Position numbers and translations under genes: made by a program
Shown here: positions 36,201 to 44,387 of the stretch, one piece after another
How positions within the stretch are numbered: the first letter of the stretch is position 1
Layout of the letters: every line of letters starts with the position of its first letter
The notes under the pieces: model-generated
The model's database searches: none
Told to the model about the DNA's origin: nothing
Seen by the model: only the letters and a program-made list of their open reading frames with translations
DNA from: Acidovorax sp. Root219
GTDB taxonomy: Bacteria > Pseudomonadota > Gammaproteobacteria > Burkholderiales > Burkholderiaceae_C
Length of the DNA stretch: 64,000 nucleotides
Assembly: GCF_001428665.1 (NCBI RefSeq)
Contig: NZ_LMIJ01000014.1
Coordinates: forward strand, 1-64,000
Direction of reading: 5' to 3'

Positions 36201-37811
36201 ATGACCATGAACACCAGCAAATCCACCATCAGCAAAAAGCACCTGATCGCCATTGCCGTCGTCCTCGCATTGGGGGTCGGGGCCGGCGCCTTCATCTTGC
36301 AGGGCGGCGGAAAGCCCAAGGCGGCAGCTGCCGAAGGCGATGGCCACGGGCACGGCGGCCACACTGAAGCCAAGGGCCACGGCGACGGTGAGCACCACGG
36401 CAAGGCAGGAGAAAAGGGCCACGACGATGACAAGGGCCATGCGGACGGCGAGCACCACGAAAAGAGCGAAGCCAAGGGCGCTCACGGCGGTACCGTTTTC
36501 AAGGAAGGCGATTTCAGCCTGGAGGCGCTGCTATCCGAGGACGGTGGAGAGCCGCGGCTGCGCATCTGGTTGTTCGACAAAGACAAGGCGCTGCCGCTGA
36601 ATGCCGCGACGGTCACCGCAACGGTGACCCGCCTGACAGACGAAAAGCAGAAGCTGACTTTCGTCCAGGAAAAAGACAGCCTGGTCAGTAAGGAAATCGT
36701 TCCCGAACCCCATGCATTCGAGATCGAGATCATCGCGCAGACGGCCACCGAGCCCTTCATGTTCGTGATGAGCAAGGAAGAAGGCAAGGTTGAATTGGCA
36801 GACGCCCAGATCAAGGCTGCCTCGATCACGGTGGATACGACATCCGCCGCCAACATCAAGACGGCACTTTTGCTGCCCGGTGAGATCAAGCTCAACGAAG
36901 ACCGCACCTCGCATGTGGTTCCACGGCTCGCCGGCGTGGTGGAAAGCGTCAGCGCCAGCCTTGGCCAGGTCGTCAAGAAGGGACAAGTCCTGGCTGCCAT
37001 TGCCAGCCCCACTGCCTCGGAGCAACGCAGCGAGCTGCAGACGGCCCACAAGCGCCTTGCGCTGGCCAAAACTACATACGAGCGAGAAAAGAAGCTGTGG
37101 GAGCAGAAGGTATCTGCCGAACAGGACTACCTGCAGGCCAGGCAAGCCCTGAGCGAAGCAGAGGTGGCTGTGGCCAACGCCAATCAAAAGCTGAGTGCGC
37201 TGGGCCTGTCCACCTCGTCGGCTTCCGGTCTCAATCGCATCGAGCTGCGTGCGCCCTTCGACGGGATCGTCATCGAGAAGCATCTGAGCCTGGGCGAAGC
37301 CGTCAAGGAAGATGCGGCCGTGTTCACCATCTCCGACCTCTCCACCGTGTGGGCGGAAATCAACCTTCCAGCGAAGGATCTGCCGTCGGTGCGGGTGGGG
37401 GAGAAAGTCACCATTAAGGCCACTGCGTTTGATGCGTCGGCCACGGGTACGGTTGCTTTTGTGGGCGCGTTGATCGGCGAGCAAACCCGCACAGCCAAAG
37501 CCCGCGTGGTTCTGGACAACCCCAAAGGCGCCTGGCGCCCCGGCCTGTTCGTGAACGTCGAGGTGATTTCTGAAGAAACAGCGGCACCCGTGACCATCTC
37601 GGCTGACGCGGTACAGAACCTTGGAGACAAGCCCGTTGTCTTCCTGAAGGTCAACGGTGGGTTTATTGCTCAGCCCGTGAAGCTGGGCCGCAGCGATGGC
37701 AAGCGGATCGAGGTCCTTGGGGGCCTCAAGGCCGGCATGCCTTACGCCTCGACTGGCAGCTTCGTCGTGAAGTCTGAGCTCGGCAAGGGATCTGCCGAAC
37801 ACACGCACTGA
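36201..37811 (+). CDS. czcB: RND periplasmic adaptor CzcB with His-rich and HGG domains
   Basis: A 536-residue membrane-fusion protein. N-terminal anchor (residues 14-34), then a His-rich stretch of about 45 residues (H-G-H-G-G-H, G-E-H-H-G-K and G-E-H-H-E-K units), then a beta-rich domain starting H-G-G-T-V-F-K-E-G-D (about residues 95-195), then the barrel-sandwich and coiled-coil adaptor core. The His stretch and the extra domain are typical of CzcB and absent from CusB, and would collect Zn/Co/Cd. The extra domain resembles the separate protein at 41073. ATG 36201 or 36207 may be the start. Confidence 0.94.
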   Translation: MTMNTSKSTISKKHLIAIAVVLALGVGAGAFILQGGGKPKAAAAEGDGHGHGGHTEAKGHGDGEHHGKAGEKGHDDDKGHADGEHHEKSEAKGAHGGTVFKEGDFSLEALLSEDGGEPRLRIWLFDKDKALPLNAATVTATVTRLTDEKQKLTFVQEKDSLVSKEIVPEPHAFEIEIIAQTATEPFMFVMSKEEGKVELADAQIKAASITVDTTSAANIKTALLLPGEIKLNEDRTSHVVPRLAGVVESVSASLGQVVKKGQVLAAIASPTASEQRSELQTAHKRLALAKTTYEREKKLWEQKVSAEQDYLQARQALSEAEVAVANANQKLSALGLSTSSASGLNRIELRAPFDGIVIEKHLSLGEAVKEDAAVFTISDLSTVWAEINLPAKDLPSVRVGEKVTIKATAFDASATGTVAFVGALIGEQTRTAKARVVLDNPKGAWRPGLFVNVEVISEETAAPVTISADAVQNLGDKPVVFLKVNGGFIAQPVKLGRSDGKRIEVLGGLKAGMPYASTGSFVVKSELGKGSAEHTH

Positions 37812-37826
37812 TCCCGGAGCCTATAC

Positions 37827-40800
37827 ATGTTTGAAAAACTCATCCGATTCTCGATCGAGCAGCGATGGCTGGTGCTGCTTGCGGCCTTCGCCATGGCGGC
37901 CTTCGGCGTCTTCAGCTACCAGAAGCTGCCTATTGACGCCGTGCCCGACATCACGAACGTCCAGGTCCAGATCAACACTCAGGCAGCCGGGTACTCGCCC
38001 CTTGAGACCGAGCAGCGGGTCACATACCCGATTGAGACGGTCATGGCCGGCCTGCCGAACCTGGATCAGACGCGGTCGCTTTCACGGTATGGACTGTCGC
38101 AGGTCACCGTCATTTTCAAGGACGGCACCGACATCTATTTCGCCCGCCAACTCGTCAACGAGCGCATCCAGGAGGCGCGGGACAAACTGCCGGCTGGCAT
38201 CACGCCAGCGCTGGGGCCCATCTCGACCGGACTGGGGGAAATCTACCTTTGGACCGTCGAAACCAAGGACGGCGCGAAGAAGCCCGACGGCTCACCCTAC
38301 ACCCCGACCGACCTGCGCGAGATCCAGGACTGGATCATCAAGCCACAGCTGCGCAACGTTCCTGGCGTGACGGAAATCAACTCCATCGGCGGCTTCGCCA
38401 AGGAATACCAGATCGCACCCATCCCCGAGCGCCTGGCTTCGCTGGGCGTGACGCTGCAGGATGTAGTGACGGCTCTGGATCGCAACAATGGCAACGTGGG
38501 CGCGGGCTACATCGAAAAGCGCGGCGAGCAGTACCTCATCCGTGCGCCTGGCCAGGTGAAATCCCTGGAGGACATCGGCAACGTGATCCTCAGCAGCGCC
38601 AACGGCGTGCCCGTGCGCGTCAAGGACGTGGCCGAAGTGGGCATTGGCCGGGAGCTTCGAACCGGAGCTGCCACTGACAACGGACGGGAAGTGGTTCTCG
38701 GCACGGTGTTCATGCTGATTGGAGAAAACAGCCGGACCGTCTCCCAGGCGGTAGACAAGAAGATGGTGGAGGTCAACAAGAGCCTTCCAGAGGGTGTGCA
38801 TGCGGTGACGGTCTATGACCGCACGGTGCTCGTCGACAAGGCCATCGGCACGGTGAAGAAAAACCTGCTCGAAGGCGCGGTTCTCGTGATCGTGATCCTG
38901 TTCCTTTTCCTGGGGAACATCCGCGCAGCGATCATCACCGCAATGGTCATTCCCTTGTCGATGCTCTTCACGTTCACGGGCATGGTCCAGTACAAGGTGA
39001 GTGCCAACCTGATGAGCCTGGGGGCCCTGGACTTCGGCATCATCATTGACGGAGCTGTCGTGATCGTTGAGAACTGTGTTCGGCGTCTTGCCCACGCACA
39101 AGCGCATCACGGGCGGTCGCTGACCCGGGCAGAGCGCTTCCATGAAGTGTTCCTCGCGTCCCAGGAATCGCGCCGCCCCTTGCTGTTCGGGCAACTGATC
39201 ATCATGGTGGTGTACCTGCCCATCTTCGCGCTCACGGGTGTTGAAGGAAAGATGTTCCACCCGATGGCATTCACCGTGGTTGCCGCTCTGCTGGGAGCGA
39301 TGATTTTGTCGGTGACGTTCATTCCGGCAGCGGTTGCTCTTTTCATTGGCAACCGGGTCAGCGAGAAGGAGAACTTTCTCCTTGGCTATGCCAAACGCAT
39401 GTACGCCCCGCTGCTCGATCGCGTGATGGGCGCCAAAACGCTCGTTCTCACCATCGCTGCAGTCGCTGTGGTCTTGTGCGGATTGATCGCTACCCGCATG
39501 GGCAGCGAATTCGTTCCCAACCTCAATGAGGGTGACCTTGCCATCCAGGCGCTGCGCATTCCGGGGACCAGCCTGTCCCAGTCGGTGGCTATGCAGCAAC
39601 AGATCGAGCGGACACTGAAGGCGAAGTTTCCCGAGATCGAGCGCATCTTCGCGAGAACCGGTACTGCCGAAATTGCGTCGGACCCCATGCCGCCGAACAT
39701 TTCGGACGGGTACATCATGCTCAAGCCCGTGGACGAATGGCCTGAGCCACGCAAGACCCGAGACGAGTTGCTTGCCGCGATTCAGGAAGTCCTTGGCAAA
39801 ATTCCTGGCAACAACTACGAGTTCTCCCAGCCCATTCAGTTGCGCTTCAACGAGCTGATCTCGGGTGTGCGAAGCGACGTGGCGGTGAAGATTTTCGGTG
39901 ACGACATGGACGTGTTGAACAAGTCCGCCGAAGAGGTTTCCGCCATGCTGCAGAAGATCCAAGGGTCATCCGAGGTGAAGGTCGAGCAGACAACAGGCCT
40001 TCCGATGCTCACGGTCAACATCGACCGCCAGAAGGCCGCACGCTATGGCCTGAACGTCGCCGACATCCAGGACACCGTGGCCACGGCCATCGGCGGACGT
40101 GAGGCCGGCACCATGTTCGAGGGCGACCGCCGATTCGACATCCTGGTTCGACTGCCCGAAGCCCTGCGCAACGACCTGGAGGGAATGAAGCGGCTGCCCA
40201 TTGCGCTCCCACGCTCCGGAACGGGCACGGAGGGCAAGACCAACTTCATTCCGCTGGGTGAGGTTGCTTCGTTCGATCTGGCACCAGGGCCCAACCAGGT
40301 CAGCCGCGAGAACGGCAAGCGGCGCATTGTGGTGAGCACCAACGTGCGCGGACGCGATGTGGGATCTTTCGTGGCTGACGCCGAGCAAGGCCTCGCTCAA
40401 ATCAAGATCCCTACGGGCTACTGGACGAGCTGGGGTGGAACCTTCGAGAACCTGCAATCGGCTACGAAGCGCTTGCAGATCGTCGTGCCCGTGTCCCTGC
40501 TGCTGGTCTTCGTCCTTTTGTTCGCGATGTTCGGAAACGTCAAGGATGGATTGCTGGTCTTCACCGGTATTCCATTCGCGCTGACGGGCGGCATCTTGGC
40601 GCTTTGGCTTCGCGACATTCCGATGTCTATCTCAGCGGCCGTAGGGTTTATTGCGCTGTCGGGGGTAGCCGTTCTCAACGGGCTGGTGATGATTTCCTAC
40701 ATCCGAAGCTTGAGAGAAGGCGGTGTGGGCCTTGACGAGGCGATCCGTGAAGGCGCTCTGACCCGCTTGCGACCCGTTCTGATGACCGCCTTGGTGGCCT

Positions 40801-41012
40801 CACTGGGCTTCATTCCCATGGCCATCGCTACAGGCACCGGCGCTGAAGTCCAGCGTCCCCTGGCAACCGTGGTGATCGGCGGAATTCTTTCATCCACGCT
40901 GCTCACGCTTCTCGTGCTGCCGATTCTTTATCGGCTGGCCCACAGGCCCGATGAAGAAGCTGAGGACGTGTCCGCTGAGCCCTCTCACCCGGAAGCACCG
41001 AAGCCCGTGTAG
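37827..41012 (+). CDS. czcA: Heavy-metal RND efflux pump CzcA
   Basis: A 1061-residue inner-membrane HME-RND pump for Co/Zn/Cd. It begins F-E-K-L-I-R-F-S-I-E-Q-R-W-L-V-L-L and carries D-A-V-P-D-I-T-N-V-Q-V-Q-I-N, the Czc-type form of the first loop. The fourth membrane region contains D-F-G-I-I-I-D-G-A-V-V-I-V-E-N, with the acidic residues of the proton path. Two periplasmic halves and 12 membrane spans are expected. Downstream hairpin at 41021 looks like a terminator, ending a czcI-C-B-A transcript. Confidence 0.95.
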   Translation: MFEKLIRFSIEQRWLVLLAAFAMAAFGVFSYQKLPIDAVPDITNVQVQINTQAAGYSPLETEQRVTYPIETVMAGLPNLDQTRSLSRYGLSQVTVIFKDGTDIYFARQLVNERIQEARDKLPAGITPALGPISTGLGEIYLWTVETKDGAKKPDGSPYTPTDLREIQDWIIKPQLRNVPGVTEINSIGGFAKEYQIAPIPERLASLGVTLQDVVTALDRNNGNVGAGYIEKRGEQYLIRAPGQVKSLEDIGNVILSSANGVPVRVKDVAEVGIGRELRTGAATDNGREVVLGTVFMLIGENSRTVSQAVDKKMVEVNKSLPEGVHAVTVYDRTVLVDKAIGTVKKNLLEGAVLVIVILFLFLGNIRAAIITAMVIPLSMLFTFTGMVQYKVSANLMSLGALDFGIIIDGAVVIVENCVRRLAHAQAHHGRSLTRAERFHEVFLASQESRRPLLFGQLIIMVVYLPIFALTGVEGKMFHPMAFTVVAALLGAMILSVTFIPAAVALFIGNRVSEKENFLLGYAKRMYAPLLDRVMGAKTLVLTIAAVAVVLCGLIATRMGSEFVPNLNEGDLAIQALRIPGTSLSQSVAMQQQIERTLKAKFPEIERIFARTGTAEIASDPMPPNISDGYIMLKPVDEWPEPRKTRDELLAAIQEVLGKIPGNNYEFSQPIQLRFNELISGVRSDVAVKIFGDDMDVLNKSAEEVSAMLQKIQGSSEVKVEQTTGLPMLTVNIDRQKAARYGLNVADIQDTVATAIGGREAGTMFEGDRRFDILVRLPEALRNDLEGMKRLPIALPRSGTGTEGKTNFIPLGEVASFDLAPGPNQVSRENGKRRIVVSTNVRGRDVGSFVADAEQGLAQIKIPTGYWTSWGGTFENLQSATKRLQIVVPVSLLLVFVLLFAMFGNVKDGLLVFTGIPFALTGGILALWLRDIPMSISAAVGFIALSGVAVLNGLVMISYIRSLREGGVGLDEAIREGALTRLRPVLMTALVASLGFIPMAIATGTGAEVQRPLATVVIGGILSSTLLTLLVLPILYRLAHRPDEEAEDVSAEPSHPEAPKPV

Positions 41013-41020
41013 CCGTAGAC

Positions 41021-41050
41021 GGTCCCGCTGATCGCGGGACCTTCCCTTTT
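41021..41050 (+). terminator. Rho-independent terminator after czcA
   Basis: GGTCCCGC (41021-41028) pairs with GCGGGACC (41034-41041) around TGATC, followed by TTCCCTTTT. Eight perfect pairs plus a T-rich tail. Confidence 0.8.
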
Positions 41051-41072
41051 CTCCAACCCCAAAGGAACTGCC

Positions 41073-41453
41073 ATGAAACTCTCCCATCTCATCCTCGCCC
41101 TCACAGTGTCGATCTCGGGCGCGGCCGTCGCTGCCGACAACCATGGCCACGACGTAAAGCCGATGCACGGTGGTGCTGTCGCCGAAGCCAAGGACGTCGA
41201 ATACGAATTCGTTGCCAGTGCCGACAAGCTGCAGCTTTATATGCGCGACCATGGAAAGCCAGTTGCCGTGGCGGGGATGACCGCCAAGGTCACTCTGCTG
41301 GCTGGCAGCGAGAAGCAGGACGTTCAACTCCAAGCCGGTGACGGCAAGCTGGAAGCCACGGGCAGCTTCAAAGTCCCCGCCGGTACCAAAGCCGTCGTCG
41401 CTGTTTCGAAGGCCGGCAAGTCTGTCGCCTCGGTCCGTTTCACGCTGAAGTAA
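41073..41453 (+). CDS. Small exported protein resembling the extra domain of CzcB
   Basis: A 126-residue periplasmic protein. Signal peptide residues 1-21 (A-A-V-A-A). The mature part begins D-N-H-G-H-D-V-K-P-M-H-G-G-A-V-A-E-A-K-D and is beta-rich, with L-Q-L-Y-M-R-D-H-G-K-P-V and M-T-A-K-V-T-L-L. The order H-G-G-x-V, then L-x-L/I-x2-x-D-x-x-K-x-x, then A-x-V-T matches residues 95-150 of CzcB. It probably binds Zn/Co/Cd in the periplasm and could deliver it to CzcCBA (inference). Sits between two hairpins, so likely its own transcript. Confidence 0.75.
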   Translation: MKLSHLILALTVSISGAAVAADNHGHDVKPMHGGAVAEAKDVEYEFVASADKLQLYMRDHGKPVAVAGMTAKVTLLAGSEKQDVQLQAGDGKLEATGSFKVPAGTKAVVAVSKAGKSVASVRFTLK

Positions 41454-41472
41454 CACGAACGCCGCCTGGACC

Positions 41473-41505
41473 ATCGCCCCCGCAGCACTTAAGGGGGCGA
41501 TTTCG
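41473..41505 (+). terminator. Terminator-like hairpin after the HGG-domain protein
   Basis: ATCGCCCCC (41473-41481) pairs with GGGGGCGAT (41493-41501) around an 11-base loop, followed by TTCG. Nine perfect pairs; T-run short. Confidence 0.65.
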
Positions 41506-41601
41506 CTGTCTGCGATCAACGGTTCGACACCGTAGTGGCGGGCATGGACCGCCCCTCGGCGCTTTGCATGTTCCCGTCCCCAGGGGCAAAAGGAGCGATC
41601 C

Positions 41602-41838
41602 ATGTCAATGCAAGCGGCTGAGGGAGGGCTCTTTGCCAAGCTGTTCTGGATCTGGATCGGCTTGTTGATCTCTGTGTTTGTGTTTTGGCGGCTGCGGCAC
41701 ATGTGGCTCAAACGCCATCCCCCGATGGAAATTCGAACCAAGTACAGCCGGCGCCTGGCCAAGCGACTGAGGGAGCGGCAGGCAGTCCGGTTGAAATGCC
41801 GAACTACTGGAAAACCGCAGAACCGGCGCCGACATTGA
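41602..41838 (+). CDS. Small membrane protein, unknown
   Basis: A 78-residue protein with one membrane span (F-A-K-L-F-W-I-W-I-G-L-L-I-S-V-F-V-F-W, residues 11-29) and a strongly basic cytoplasmic tail (R-R-L-A-K-R-L-R-E-R and K-P-Q-N-R-R-R-H). AAAGGAG lies 7-10 bases before the ATG, supporting translation. Not a recognised family. It lies between the czc transcripts and czcD on the same strand, with 75 bases to czcD, and may be an accessory subunit of that exporter or of a sensor (inference). Confidence 0.6.
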   Translation: MSMQAAEGGLFAKLFWIWIGLLISVFVFWRLRHMWLKRHPPMEIRTKYSRRLAKRLRERQAVRLKCRTTGKPQNRRRH

Positions 41839-41913
41839 GCACGAAGGGCCCGAACGCGACCGCAGACAAGCCCAGTCAACGGAGTAACCGGATTCAATCT
41901 CAGGAGACAGACC

Positions 41914-42846
41914 ATGGGTAAAGGTTCCGATCACGCCTTGCCGGCGGCGGGAAACGAAAAGGCATTGCGCTACGCGCTGATGCTCACCGGCGGCTTCATG
42001 CTGGCCGAAGTTATTGGCGGCGTCATGCTCAATAGCCTGGCTCTGCTGTCCGATGCCGCACACATGTTCACCGACGTGGCGGCTCTGGCCATTGCGCTGG
42101 CGGCCATTCGCGTCGGGCGCCGGGCTGTAGACGACCGTCGCACCTTCGGGTATCACCGGTTCGAGATCCTGGCCGCCGCGTTCAACGCCTTGCTCCTGTT
42201 TGGCGTCGCGGCCTACATCCTCTACGAGGCGTGGCAACGCTGGAGCAACCCGCCTGCGGTTCAAACCACGGGGGTACTGGTGATCGCCGTCCTTGGCACG
42301 ATTGTCAACCTCGTGAGCATGCGCCTTCTATCCTCTGGCAAGGATTCCAGCCTCAACGTCAAAGGCGCGTATCTTGAAGTGTGGAGCGACCTGCTCGGCT
42401 CGATTGGGGTCATCGTGGGGGCGTTGGTCATTCTGTTCACGGGATGGAACTGGGTAGACACCGTCATTGCCGTAGCTATCGGCCTGTGGGTGCTGCCACG
42501 CACCTGGATCCTTCTGAGGGAGACGCTCAACATCCTGCTGGAAGGAGTCCCCGACGGCATCGACCTGCCTCAGTTAAAGCAGGCATTGGCGGATTTGCCA
42601 GGGGTGACCTCCGTCCATGAGCTGCATGTCTGGGCAGTGAGCAGCGCCAAGACAAGCCTTAGCGCGCACATTGTCTACAACCCCGAAGCGGCAGACCCCG
42701 GGGCCATGCTGGCAGCCATCAATCAGATGCTGGCAAAGCAATTCGAGATCACCCACACCACGATCCAGTTGGAGACCGAAGCGTGCGATAGGGCTGTGGT
42801 CGACGCTTCGAATGCGGGTGCGGATCACTGGAAGGCTTCTGTGTGA
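41914..42846 (+). CDS. czcD: Cation diffusion facilitator, CzcD type
   Basis: A 310-residue inner-membrane exporter of Zn/Co/Cd using proton exchange. Six membrane spans; the transport site in span 2 is S-L-A-L-L-S-D-A-A-H-M-F-T-D with His50 and Asp54, and span 5 has E-V-W-S-D-L-L-G-S-I-G-V with the second acidic pair. The C-terminal cytoplasmic domain carries V-H-E-L-H-V-W-A-V-S. The H-x3-D pair in span 2 is the zinc-type form. It handles low-level cytoplasmic metal before CzcCBA. The next gene starts inside its stop (GTGA). Confidence 0.93.
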   Translation: MGKGSDHALPAAGNEKALRYALMLTGGFMLAEVIGGVMLNSLALLSDAAHMFTDVAALAIALAAIRVGRRAVDDRRTFGYHRFEILAAAFNALLLFGVAAYILYEAWQRWSNPPAVQTTGVLVIAVLGTIVNLVSMRLLSSGKDSSLNVKGAYLEVWSDLLGSIGVIVGALVILFTGWNWVDTVIAVAIGLWVLPRTWILLRETLNILLEGVPDGIDLPQLKQALADLPGVTSVHELHVWAVSSAKTSLSAHIVYNPEAADPGAMLAAINQMLAKQFEITHTTIQLETEACDRAVVDASNAGADHWKASV

Positions 42847-43241
42847 TCCCCGCGCGGATGTCCACCGCCAGTTCATGCTTGCCACAGGTCAGCGCACGCC
42901 TGTTGCGCTGGCTGGCGCTGTGTGTCGTGACCGTGCTGGTCGCTGGCTGCGCCACCCCCGTGTATGAGGGCTCCCTGCCATGGGCAGATGGTTGGCGAGT
43001 TGGTAAGGTCAGCAGGATTGAAGCCACGGCGCAGGACTTGGCGTTCTATAAGCGCCGATGCATGCCCACACAGCTTGGGCGCGCGCCAGAGCGCTTTGCC
43101 ATCGTCCAGTGGAGAGAGGTGGGTCGCTCACGCTGGACCGTTGCGCGTCTCCCTGCAGATGTGAGCGTGGTTGCTGGAGAAGCGGTCTACGTTAAGGTAT
43201 GGGATTGCTCAGCGACCCTGGTAAAGCGGAAAGAAAGCTAG
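42843..43241 (+). CDS. Putative lipoprotein
   Basis: A 132-residue product from the GTG overlapping the czcD stop, or 127 residues from ATG 42858. The signal has a lipobox (V-L-V-A-G-C-A), so the cysteine at about residue 36 should be lipidated. Two further cysteines occur (R-R-C-M-P and V-W-D-C-S). Unrecognised beyond 'lipoprotein'. The overlap with czcD suggests co-expression; metal relevance is unknown. Followed by a hairpin at its stop. Confidence 0.68.
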   Translation: MIPARMSTASSCLPQVSARLLRWLALCVVTVLVAGCATPVYEGSLPWADGWRVGKVSRIEATAQDLAFYKRRCMPTQLGRAPERFAIVQWREVGRSRWTVARLPADVSVVAGEAVYVKVWDCSATLVKRKES

Positions 43242-43257
43242 AGCCGCGATGCGGCTC
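43241..43257 (+). terminator. Hairpin at the lipoprotein gene stop
   Basis: GAGCCGC (43241-43247) pairs perfectly with GCGGCTC (43251-43257) around GAT. It starts at the last base of the stop codon. No strong T-run. Confidence 0.5.
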
Positions 43258-43414
43258 AATTGGGCAGTCGAGACAGCACCGACGCTGGTCCAGCGCAAGC
43301 ACTCCATACCTTACCGGCGGCACCAGGCCCTCAACCCTTGAACGACCCTGGCGCCCACCCCAAAAGGGCGTGGAATGAGCGCCAAGCCAACTCGCGGGAT
43401 TCTGAATCGGATGT

Positions 43415-43942
43415 TCAGAGATCTTGGCCATTGCGGTGGCCCGAATGCGCGGCCGTCGAGCCAGCGTGGTGCGGGTGGTATTGGCCAGGGAAGATTTCGT
43501 TGAGTTTGCGACCATCCTCGCCTGCGGCCATCAGGTCGCCGGTATGGATGGCCTGTGCGAGCTCCTCTTTGACCTGCTCACGGGTCTTGCCGGCCTGCGC
43601 CACCTTGGCTGGAAACAACTCGGGCTGCAGTTCGTTGAGCTTCGATCCGGACTCGCCGGCGGCAAGCATGTCGCCGGCACGAACGGCCTGTTCCAGTTCA
43701 GCCCGCACCTGTTCCCGGGTCTTACCCAGTGCTGGGGTCGTCAACTGATAGCGGCCGGAGTTGAGCTCGCTGACTTTGGCGCCGATTTCCCCGCCTGCCA
43801 TGATGTCGCCGCTGCGCAGTGCTTGCGAGAGTTCGGCTTTGACTTCATCGCGGGTCTTGGATTTGGCGCCATGGTTTGCATCGAAGGCGAATGCAGGGGC
43901 TGCGCTCAGCGCGAGGATGATGATGGTGGTCTTGAGTTTCAT
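43415..43942 (-). CDS. Exported DUF4148 repeat protein
   Basis: A 175-residue exported protein, paralogue of 14881-15405. Signal peptide residues 1-19 (A-P-A-F-A). Three repeats begin K-T-R-D-E-V-K-A-E-L, K-T-R-E-Q-V-R-A-E-L and K-T-R-E-Q-V-K-E-E-L, each ending near G-E-x-G-x-K-x-x-E-L/I. A His-containing tail follows (Y-H-P-H-H-A-G). The two long paralogues share their signal sequence start (M-K-L-K) and about half of their residues by eye. A half-conserved CopR-type box lies 120 bases upstream. Function unknown. Confidence 0.8.
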   Translation of the reverse strand: MKLKTTIIILALSAAPAFAFDANHGAKSKTRDEVKAELSQALRSGDIMAGGEIGAKVSELNSGRYQLTTPALGKTREQVRAELEQAVRAGDMLAAGESGSKLNELQPELFPAKVAQAGKTREQVKEELAQAIHTGDLMAAGEDGRKLNEIFPGQYHPHHAGSTAAHSGHRNGQDL

Positions 43943-44061
43943 GATGGTCCTTGAGGTCAATGGTTAGAGGGAAGCCCGGTTGGGAATTCAGGAGATGCAA
44001 TCTTTCCTGCACCACGGAGACAAGTCTAAAAAGCTGGCCCCCACACGGCGCTGACCGCTGC

Positions 44062-44077
44062 ATTACAGTTTTGTCAG
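44062..44077. promoter_or_regulatory. CopR/CzcR-type box (one half conserved)
   Basis: ATTACA-GTTT-TGTCAG: first half perfect, second half five of six relative to TGTCAT. 120 bases upstream of the minus-strand DUF4148 repeat gene. Confidence 0.5.
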
Positions 44078-44334
44078 CACGGTGTCTAAGTGCAGCCACG
44101 CTCAACTGCGACCCGTTTGGGGGCCTCCGGCGGTCCGGCTCCGCTTAGCCTCTGGATTGGGAGATCACAAAGGGGGGGCCACCTGTGGACGTAGCCTCCT
44201 TGTAAAAACACCCCCTCCCGACGCGTTACATGGCGCCAACCCGGCTTTGGCGGCATTTCGCAGCCATCACAACAGATAAACCCTTATTAACTGCTCCGAA
44301 TTTTCTAGAAATTTTCCCGTTCCCATCGCAATTA

Positions 44335-44362
44335 ATGGTATGTAATATCATGGTATGTAATA
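44335..44362 (+). promoter_or_regulatory. Two 13-bp direct repeats before the KfrA-like gene
   Basis: ATGGTATGTAATA at 44335-44347 and 44350-44362, a 15-bp period, 26 bases before the start codon. Probably the autoregulatory operator, as KfrA proteins are known to bind their own promoters. Confidence 0.65.
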
Positions 44363-44387
44363 CAGTACGAAAAAATCGGAGGAAGCC

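Larger units (their letters stand above)
43943..44387. other. Intergenic region at the island edge; operators but no gene
   Basis: No protein-coding frame is convincing in these 445 bases. The left part holds a CopR-type box for the DUF4148 gene (44062-44077). The right part becomes AT-rich, contains a 10-bp palindrome TTTCTAGAAA (44302-44311), and ends in the direct repeats before the KfrA-like gene. The shift in base composition suggests a junction between two DNA segments. Confidence 0.55.
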
